This document shows, in pieces, positions 1-4,491 of a stretch of DNA of 24,275 bases. A program made the translations under genes and the position numbers. This DNA is from a virus: positions 1 to 24,275 of IMG/VR virus record IMGVR_UViG_3300025816_000073, one strand, 5' to 3'. The notes beneath the pieces were generated by a model, which did not search any database, had not been told where the DNA came from, and saw only the letters and a program-made list of their open reading frames with translations. Positions within the stretch are counted from its first letter, which is position 1. Each line of letters opens with the position of its first letter.

Positions 1-73
1 GTGATAACTTATCTAAAGTAGCGTATGTTTCTTTTGTTAGAGAAACATTTTTATACTTTGTCATATCAGTCAT
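1..73 (-). CDS. N-terminal fragment of a small ribbon-helix-helix-like protein, cut by the window edge
   Basis: Reading leftwards from an ATG at 73, 24 codons are open to the edge: MTDMTKYKNVSLTKETYATL followed by DKLS. The start is supported by a good ribosome binding site (AAAGGAAC, about 5 bases before the ATG) and a TTGACA promoter further upstream. The pattern V-S-L-T-K-E-T-Y-x-x-L-x-x-L-S resembles the beta strand and first helix of Arc/CopG-type ribbon-helix-helix DNA-binding proteins, which act as dimeric repressors or antitoxin subunits. Only the first third of such a protein is visible, so the family call is tentative. It is divergent from the small exported protein gene at 129, and a repressor role at that 55-bp spacer would be plausible but is inference. 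Confidence 0.6.
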   Translation of the reverse strand, partial: MTDMTKYKNVSLTKETYATLDKLS

Positions 74-101
74 GCGTGTTCCTTTCATATTTAATAACCC
101 A

Positions 102-129
102 TATATAGGTGATTTTATAGGATTGTCAA
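102..129 (-). promoter_or_regulatory. Sigma-70-like promoter for the leftward gene at 73
   Basis: On the minus strand TTGACA lies at 129-124, followed after 16 bases by TATATA at 107-102. The predicted transcript would start near 95 and carry a leader of about 20 bases with an AAAGGAAC ribosome binding site before the ATG at 73. The -35 box overlaps the start codon of the plus-strand gene at 129, so the two genes may interfere with each other. Confidence 0.55.
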
Positions 130-344
130 TGAAAATATTATTAACTTTATTAATTTGTTCACAAGTAGCAGGAACTTGTATGGAACCGTACGAATGGCCA
201 ACAAGATTTAATACACAATACGATTGCCTTATGTTTGGATATGAAGAATCTTTGAAAAAAATGAAAGAAATAGGTAGAACTGATGTTAATCAATACAACA
301 TGTTTGTTAAATTTTACTGCACACCAGAAAAACCTAGCATTTGA
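129..344 (+). CDS. Small exported cysteine-containing protein, 71 aa
   Basis: The protein begins MKILLTLLICSQVAGTC, a short positively charged start plus a hydrophobic stretch that fits a signal peptide with cleavage near residues 14-16. The remainder is about 55 residues with three cysteines (C17, C33, C64) and aromatic residues (MEPYEWP near 18-24). I chose the ATG at 129 over an in-frame ATG at 72 because TAGGA precedes it at a proper distance and the extra 19 residues would overlap the divergent gene and its promoter. Proteins of this look recur in marine phage contigs as I remember them, but no function is known to me. An envelope or periplasmic role during infection is inferred from the signal peptide alone. 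It is the only plus-strand gene on the left side. Confidence 0.7.
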   Translation: MKILLTLLICSQVAGTCMEPYEWPTRFNTQYDCLMFGYEESLKKMKEIGRTDVNQYNMFVKFYCTPEKPSI

Positions 345-388
345 CAATGTGTTCAAATTGTGTTAATGGCAAGTTCTTCTCACCATTA
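344..388. other. Two small inverted repeats in the gap between convergent genes
   Basis: ACAAT (344-348) pairs with ATTGT (357-361) around an 8-base loop, and TAATGG (364-369) pairs with CCATTA (383-388) around a 13-base loop. They sit immediately left of the stronger 388-421 hairpin, so nearly all of this 80-bp gap can fold. A TTGACA sequence at 341-346 faces rightwards, but its best -10 partner is poor (TAATGG at 364-369). Confidence 0.35.
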
Positions 389-421
389 CCTACCCTTATT
401 TTTTCCCTCTTTAGGGTAGGT
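388..421. terminator. Hairpin between convergent genes, possible bidirectional terminator
   Basis: ACCTACCCT (388-396) and AGGGTAGGT (413-421) form a perfect 9-bp stem with a 16-base pyrimidine-rich loop. It lies between the end of the rightward 71-aa gene and the end of the long leftward operon, where a terminator is expected. Neither side is followed by a run of T, so it is not a textbook intrinsic terminator; it could instead block 3' exonucleases or be a structured RNA element. Confidence 0.5.
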
Positions 422-424
422 GTA

Positions 425-628
425 TTATCTACACATACAGCCAATAAATTTACTGCCATCTTTCATAATGTGCAAGTTTAATTTATCAACATAACCAGAT
501 AGTTTTAATCTTAATATGTCACAAAGATCAAAACAATCTATTTTTGATACGAGTGATATGTCCTCAAGTATTTTACTTGTGACTGGTATCAGTTGATACA
601 GGCCGTCGTTTAATATTATTAGATCCAT
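425..628 (-). CDS. Unknown small protein, 67 aa
   Basis: Starts MDLIILNDGLYQLIPVTSKI and ends in a short cysteine-containing tail (GCMCR). It is mixed alpha/beta in composition with no signal peptide, membrane segment or recognisable motif. I prefer the ATG at 628 because GGAACGAAAG lies upstream; an in-frame ATG at 646 has no ribosome binding site and would deepen the overlap with the preceding gene. Even so it overlaps the 75-aa gene by about 56 bases in another frame. It is the last gene of the long leftward operon, just before the 388-421 hairpin. I do not recognise the family. Confidence 0.6.
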   Translation of the reverse strand: MDLIILNDGLYQLIPVTSKILEDISLVSKIDCFDLCDILRLKLSGYVDKLNLHIMKDGSKFIGCMCR

Positions 629-800
629 CGTGTACTTTCGTTCCATGATTCAAAATGTTTTTTAATCCAGGTGCTTTTATATTTATATCAACACCATACG
701 ATCGCCATGCTTGTTTCATTAAGTTTAACTCTAATAACAGACTAGACCATTGGCCCGGTGCTGCACCATCTACTTTTATTGTTATTATTTTTTCTTTCAT
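573..800 (-). CDS. Unknown small conserved-looking phage protein, 75 aa
   Basis: The N-terminal 55 residues look like a compact folded domain (KIITIKVDGAAPGQWSSLLL, then a helix rich in Leu/Met/Lys, then GVDINIKAPGL). The last about 20 residues, from GSNNIK to the stop, are polar and lie where the next gene begins in another frame, so they may be a run-on tail. The ATG at 800 follows the stop of the upstream oxygenase gene by one base, which supports translational coupling. Similar short proteins occur in marine phage contigs as I recall them, but their role is unknown to me. Confidence 0.65.
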   Translation of the reverse strand: MKEKIITIKVDGAAPGQWSSLLLELNLMKQAWRSYGVDINIKAPGLKNILNHGTKVHDGSNNIKRRPVSTDTSHK

Positions 801-801
801 T

Positions 802-1329
802 TTATCCAGCAGTTTGATGTCTAAAATTAAAACTTAATCCATACCTAGCTTTTTTAGATTTATTTCTTTCGTTTTTATGATTTAAGAAACCAGAAAATAA
901 AGCAAAACTTCCAGGTTTACATTCTAACTTTTCATTTATATCTGGAAAATATAATTCTTGTGCATGTTCATTTAACATAATTGCTCCAGAAATAATGTTA
1001 GCAGCGTGATTATGTAGTTTTGTATAATTTCCAAAACCAGATTTAAAACCCCACGCTTCCGATAACATATAATTAGATCCGAATGATAATTTTTCTTTAT
1101 CTATCATATCATTTAATAAAAAAATTATTTCATAAAATATTTTATCATTTATAAAATACATCCAATCTGTCATCGGACTAATTAAATTAGTTTTATAATT
1201 TAAATTATTGTTTTCGTTTATTCCTTGTTCAATTTTTTTGATGAAGTATTTTGCATTTATTTGCAACTCACCTTTTACAAAAATATAGTTTCTTTCTATT
1301 TTAGATTTTATTAATTTATTAACTTTCAT
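802..1329 (-). CDS. 2-oxoglutarate/Fe(II) oxygenase-like protein (2OG-FeII_Oxy_5 type), 175 aa
   Basis: The second half carries the pattern of the double-stranded beta-helix 2OG-Fe(II) oxygenases of the 2OG-FeII_Oxy_5 kind: LHNHAANIISGAIML with H106 and H108, then KPGSFALFSGFLNH with H151, then RYGLSFNFR with R162. In the family the two metal-ligand segments hold Fe(II) and the late arginine binds the 2OG carboxylate. Length is typical for phage members. The substrate cannot be read from sequence; family members in phages are often annotated only as putative hydroxylases. The gene has its own sigma-70-like promoter just upstream, placed so that the mRNA would begin at or next to the ATG. It is very AT-rich: 1081-1140 has 7 G/C in 60 bases. 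Confidence 0.7.
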   Translation of the reverse strand: MKVNKLIKSKIERNYIFVKGELQINAKYFIKKIEQGINENNNLNYKTNLISPMTDWMYFINDKIFYEIIFLLNDMIDKEKLSFGSNYMLSEAWGFKSGFGNYTKLHNHAANIISGAIMLNEHAQELYFPDINEKLECKPGSFALFSGFLNHKNERNKSKKARYGLSFNFRHQTAG

Positions 1330-1335
1330 ACCTAT

Positions 1336-1363
1336 AATGTAGGATTTTTTAGGATATTGTCAA
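1336..1363 (-). promoter_or_regulatory. Sigma-70-like promoter, predicted to give a leaderless oxygenase mRNA
   Basis: On the minus strand TTGACA (1363-1358) is followed after 16 bases by TACATT (1341-1336). The distance from the -10 box to the A of the ATG at 1329 is only 6 bases, so transcription should start at or within a base or two of the start codon. The -35 box overlaps the stop codon of the 42-aa basic protein. Confidence 0.5.
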
Positions 1364-1488
1364 CCTTTAGTTCGTCTTTTTTGTTGTCTTTTTTCGTGTT
1401 TATTTCTTGACTTTTTATGACGTCCAGGACGTTTTTTAGGTTTATTACGAGGAGCTGTTGATACACCAAATTTAGATTTTTTAGACAT
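1360..1488 (-). CDS. 42-aa extremely basic protein
   Basis: The reading is MSKKSKFGVSTAPRNKPKKR, then PGRHKKSRNKHEKRQQKRRT, then KG, ending in TGA at 1360-1362. Nineteen of 42 residues are Lys or Arg, plus two His, with no acidic residue except one Glu. It has the character of an intrinsically disordered nucleic-acid-binding peptide, like ribosomal protein tails or DNA-condensing peptides. The start overlaps the end of the zinc ribbon gene by 8 bases, typical of coupled phage genes. I recall near-identical short proteins from marine phage contigs, so I consider it a real gene despite its length. Function unknown; binding to DNA or RNA, possibly in the capsid, is inference. Confidence 0.75.
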   Translation of the reverse strand: MSKKSKFGVSTAPRNKPKKRPGRHKKSRNKHEKRQQKRRTKG

Positions 1489-1690
1489 CTTTCCATTCTT
1501 TTACAAAAGGTGTTGCGCCATCTTTACGTGAAACCATCACAGGTAAATAACTTATCTTACCATTAATGTGTTGTTGTAAATCAGATCCACAATTCATACA
1601 TCTGTATAATTCATTTGTAAGACCCACTAACATTGTAAATTCATCACAAGTAGGACACTTGCCATTAACTATTTCTGCTGATATTTTCAT
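1481..1690 (-). CDS. Small zinc ribbon protein, 69 aa
   Basis: Two CxxC knuckles are visible, CPTC at residues 12-15 and CMNC at 31-34, separated by 15 residues, which is a classic zinc ribbon arrangement. The C-terminal half (GKISYLPVMVSRKDG) is likely beta-stranded. Zinc ribbons of this size commonly bind DNA, RNA or a protein partner. The gene starts by a TAATG overlap with the stop of the 71-aa gene upstream (1690) and runs into the basic 42-aa gene. No more precise role can be assigned. Confidence 0.75.
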   Translation of the reverse strand: MKISAEIVNGKCPTCDEFTMLVGLTNELYRCMNCGSDLQQHINGKISYLPVMVSRKDGATPFVKEWKDV

Positions 1691-1905
1691 TACTCTATTA
1701 TTAACTTTTTTATCGACAAAGATCCATCAATATTTTGTTCTAATTCTGCAGAACCCTTCCAGCATTTATACATAACATTTTCTGAATATTGTCTTTCTGC
1801 CTGACGCTTGCCGCGTAAACATTGTGCCATACCATCGACCTGATAACGCGCTTCTTTGATCTCTGCGTTTACAAACATAAGTAGGGCTACCACAGACTCT
1901 ATCAT
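1690..1905 (-). CDS. Small protein with a hydrophobic N-terminus, 71 aa
   Basis: The first residues MIESVVALLMFVNAEIKEAR form a short hydrophobic segment (about residues 4-13) that could be a weak signal or membrane anchor, followed by a helix rich in Lys, Arg and Glu with two cysteines (CLRG and KCWKG). It overlaps the upstream membrane protein gene by 4 bases (ATGA type) and is joined to the zinc ribbon gene by TAATG. Such a position inside a cluster of membrane-anchored proteins hints at an envelope role, but I do not recognise the family. Confidence 0.65.
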   Translation of the reverse strand: MIESVVALLMFVNAEIKEARYQVDGMAQCLRGKRQAERQYSENVMYKCWKGSAELEQNIDGSLSIKKLIIE

Positions 1906-2321
1906 TGGCCGTTTCCATTCTTGTAATGCATATCTCTTGATGCATCTTTTAATTTTTCTATATCATTTAAAACTTTGTCCATTTGTTTTGTTAAAAATTC
2001 TATATTAACTTTGTTTAGTGCCATAGATTCTATGTGTGCATTTAATTTATCTGTGGTTTTATATAAATCTTCAATCATCATGAACTGCTCAGAATCAGCG
2101 GGAAGTGAGCCAAGTTGGCCCCGTGGCCATTTTATTCTAAACTCTGTATTTTCATTTAAATCTTTTTCCATTATTTGTAGTCGTGTGTCTGCAACATTAA
2201 GACGTTCAATCATTTGAAAGTAACCCATAGTGCCAAGTGCTACGATGATTATCAAAGACGCTACGGTCTTCATTGGCATTTGTACAGCTGCTTCTTCTGA
2301 TATTTTTAATGGTTTACTCAT
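1902..2321 (-). CDS. Membrane-anchored coiled-coil protein, 139 aa
   Basis: A single transmembrane helix is visible at about residues 18-36 (TVASLIIIVALGTMGYF), preceded by a short polar N-terminus. The rest is helical with heptad-like stretches (about 40-57 and 90-130) separated by a distinctive segment, FRIKWPRGQLGSLPADSEQF. Topology is most likely N-terminus in the cytoplasm and the helical domain in the periplasm. Candidate roles are a spanin- or holin-like lysis accessory or a structural membrane protein; the sequence does not decide. The start overlaps the end of the upstream exported protein gene by 8 bases. Confidence 0.7.
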   Translation of the reverse strand: MSKPLKISEEAAVQMPMKTVASLIIIVALGTMGYFQMIERLNVADTRLQIMEKDLNENTEFRIKWPRGQLGSLPADSEQFMMIEDLYKTTDKLNAHIESMALNKVNIEFLTKQMDKVLNDIEKLKDASRDMHYKNGNGQ

Positions 2322-2880
2322 TTACTTTTGGTTTAGGTAAAGGTAGTATCACATTTTCGTCTTCAGTTAAATACTTAGGTATAATAAGCTTCTTTTTACT
2401 GGATTTTATGAATTTATCTCCCATTAAATTGACCTCTGGGTTCTCTTTTTTATACTCATCTTTCATCTCATCCCAAAAACTCTGTGAGTCAGCTGGTCTA
2501 GTATTATCTCGTGCAGGAGTTACACCTCTACATTTAGATACCAATAAATCAAAATTAGAATTGTTTGCAAGACTTGGATTACTATTAACCCTACCACACA
2601 TCTTCATTAACTCTAATTGTTGTTTGATTGCTACATTTTCTTTTGCTGTTTTACAGTCTGTGCCTAAATATTTTCTATAAGTAAAACTTAAATATTGTTG
2701 TTCATTCGTGCTACTGTCAGAATAATTATAATCAGTTTCTCTTTTATCAGTTCGTACTTCAAACTCTCCACATCTTACACCATAGTCGTTAAGATATTCG
2801 TTTTTAGGATACGCAGGTTCTACAAACAATGCTAAAATTGTAAGAGCTAGAATAATTAATCCTGTAAAATAATAATTCAT
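2314..2880 (-). CDS. Exported protein of unknown function, 188 aa
   Basis: Starting at the ATG at 2880, the protein opens MNYYFTGLIILALTILALFV, a signal peptide or membrane anchor, followed by a soluble domain with four spread cysteines (RCGEF, TDCKT, KMCGR, SKCRG) that may form two disulfides in the periplasm. The C-terminal tail is rich in Lys and Pro. I chose 2880 rather than an in-frame ATG at 2895 because GGAGG lies 9 bases before it and would be inside the coding sequence otherwise. It sits between two membrane-anchored coiled-coil genes in the same operon. I do not recognise the fold. Confidence 0.7.
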   Translation of the reverse strand: MNYYFTGLIILALTILALFVEPAYPKNEYLNDYGVRCGEFEVRTDKRETDYNYSDSSTNEQQYLSFTYRKYLGTDCKTAKENVAIKQQLELMKMCGRVNSNPSLANNSNFDLLVSKCRGVTPARDNTRPADSQSFWDEMKDEYKKENPEVNLMGDKFIKSSKKKLIIPKYLTEDENVILPLPKPKVNE

Positions 2881-2898
2881 CCTGAGAACCTCCATACA

Positions 2899-3198
2899 TT
2901 ACCTGTTTAAATCCTTAATATCATAGTCATGTTCTCTGACTTGATCTGCTAATTGTCTGTATAAATTTTCTGCCATCTGCCAAGTAGATTCTGCAGAAGT
3001 TAGTCTTGTGTTTTGATCTACAATTTTGTCTTCAGCAACTTTTAAATCTCGTTTAAGATCTACGATTTCTTGCTGGTTAGTGTTGATAGTATCTGTAAGA
3101 TTAACAATGTAACGAACGCCAGTAAATGTACCGACTAGCACTGAAGCTACTACAGGTACTAATACAAAATTCTTTTTTAATAAATCTGCTAGGTTCAT
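2899..3198 (-). CDS. Small membrane-anchored coiled-coil protein, 99 aa
   Basis: A hydrophobic segment at about residues 11-33 (FVLVPVVASVLVGTFTGVRY) is followed by a continuous coiled coil rich in Asp, Glu, Lys, Gln and Thr to the C-terminus. The layout resembles inner-membrane spanins and phage holin-associated proteins, but the endolysin and a better holin candidate lie 11 kb away in another operon. It may therefore serve DNA entry, virion assembly or superinfection control. Unknown family; the membrane and coiled-coil calls are from direct reading. Confidence 0.65.
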   Translation of the reverse strand: MNLADLLKKNFVLVPVVASVLVGTFTGVRYIVNLTDTINTNQQEIVDLKRDLKVAEDKIVDQNTRLTSAESTWQMAENLYRQLADQVREHDYDIKDLNR

Positions 3199-3207
3199 TT
3201 ATTATCC

Positions 3208-3852
3208 TCATTTTTTTTCCTCAATCTCATAAAAGAAATTGTCGGTGTCTTCAGTTTTCCATTTACCTGAGTCTTCTACATTCCATTCATTAGTTTGTAC
3301 TTTCCAGTCAGGAGTATCATCTCTAACTGTAAATGAAGGTATGTCCCAGATTAATCTATTGTTTGGCTGAGCCGCATAATTGCCGTCATCTAACGCCAAT
3401 ATATGAGCGCACTTATGTTCGTGCGGTACTTCCGAATGATCGGTGTCTACTATATTACTCTCTGGATGTGCAAAGTCAACGGTAAATAAATAACTGCCGT
3501 GATGCCATTTTTTATCTTTACCTATATATTTTCCGTGTTGTCCACCTAAAATATCATAAGTAGTAACAGCAGGATAATAACTAAAAGAATTCCAAAGCTC
3601 CAGTTCATCAAGTCTCTTGGGTGGAACAGACTTGGGGTCATGACCACGTTGAATAAAAGCCGTAATTGGGAGACGATAAAAGATTGCACCATTTTCCATA
3701 ATAGCGTGCCATAAGATAGCGCGACCTGTAATACAGCTAATACCAAAGATAATACAGTCTTCAACTTCTCCGTGATGTTTTTTAAGATCATATAAATACT
3801 CCCTTTTTATTTGTGCGTATTGTACAGGAATATTTGCATTTAAGTAAGCCAT
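3208..3852 (-). CDS. Soluble phage protein of unknown function, 214 aa
   Basis: A globular protein with no signal peptide, opening MAYLNANIPVQYAQIKREYL. It contains several His-rich places (KKHHGEVED, GGQHGKYIG, KWHHGSYLF, VPHEHKCAH) and many aromatic residues, ending in a polar Asp/Glu/Lys/Trp-rich tail with repeated W-x(3-5)-E/D patterns. I remember similarly starting proteins in many T7-like and marine phage genomes annotated as hypothetical, so it is probably a widely kept accessory protein. Its spacing to the neighbours (9 and 12 bases) places it in the same leftward operon. No function can be assigned. Confidence 0.7.
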   Translation of the reverse strand: MAYLNANIPVQYAQIKREYLYDLKKHHGEVEDCIIFGISCITGRAILWHAIMENGAIFYRLPITAFIQRGHDPKSVPPKRLDELELWNSFSYYPAVTTYDILGGQHGKYIGKDKKWHHGSYLFTVDFAHPESNIVDTDHSEVPHEHKCAHILALDDGNYAAQPNNRLIWDIPSFTVRDDTPDWKVQTNEWNVEDSGKWKTEDTDNFFYEIEEKK

Positions 3853-3864
3853 AATTTTTCAACA

Positions 3865-4491
3865 TTATACACTATGCAAAAATGAAATCAAAATTAATCT
3901 CTCTTTATGACACACTTCTGCAGCGTGAAAATGTTTAGAATCAAAACAAACTAATCTATTAAATTTACCCTCAAAATGCATTGTTTTATCAAAATAATTA
4001 TTATGTTTTAATTTATTTTGAGAAATTACTTTTTTCTGCTTTTCAGTATATTTTTGTTTTTCACCAAAATATTTGTGTTTTTCTAGTTCTCCTATGTTCC
4101 AATCAGGAGTTAAAAATTCATTTTTTAAATTAAAAATAGACGTGCCTGAAGTATTATCTATTGTTAAATAAATTATGGCAGTTATTAGTGATTCGTCATA
4201 GTGAACCCAGCCATCGTTTTCATCAGGATTACTTTTTTGAAAATAAGTTTCAGCTGAAAATTTTGAAGTTTTTCTTGGATTAAAAATACTAATTATCTTT
4301 TTGTTTATGTAATCATGTAAATCTTTGTTTATTGTGTGTAATTCATCCGTTCTTGATCCAGAAATATAACGTGTTTGTTTAAAATCTAAAGTATTTGCAT
4401 AATTAATTATTTTATTTGGATTATCAAAAAAATTATCTTTACATAAACTTGGAAGAAAATCATATGGTCGCTCTGCTGGTTCGTATGCCAT
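3865..4491 (-). CDS. 2OG-Fe(II) oxygenase-like protein (DUF6445 type), 208 aa
   Basis: The core motif set is intact: H97-Y-D99 in GWVHYDESLITAIIYLT, H189 in NRLVCFDSKHFHAAE, and R198 in ERLILISFL. These match the HxD...H...R signature of 2OG-Fe(II) oxygenases and the general layout of DUF6445. The ATG at 4491 overlaps the stop codon of the DNA polymerase gene as TAATG, so translation is likely coupled to the polymerase; a TTG 18 bases upstream is a weaker alternative start. The domain between the two ligand segments is long and Lys-rich. Substrate unknown; the polymerase link makes nucleotides or DNA a fair guess, but only by context. Confidence 0.75.
   Translation of the reverse strand: MAYEPAERPYDFLPSLCKDNFFDNPNKIINYANTLDFKQTRYISGSRTDELHTINKDLHDYINKKIISIFNPRKTSKFSAETYFQKSNPDENDGWVHYDESLITAIIYLTIDNTSGTSIFNLKNEFLTPDWNIGELEKHKYFGEKQKYTEKQKKVISQNKLKHNNYFDKTMHFEGKFNRLVCFDSKHFHAAEVCHKERLILISFLHSV

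Noticed and set aside
72-128. N-terminal extension of the 71-aa exported protein to an ATG at 72
   Set aside because: It would bury the signal peptide, lacks a ribosome binding site, and overlaps the divergent gene start and its promoter.
2273-2680. Plus-strand open frame opposite two envelope genes with a hydrophobic start
   Set aside because: It spans the junction of two well-supported minus-strand genes, has no ribosome binding site, and hydrophobic translations are common opposite AT-rich Lys/Glu-rich genes.
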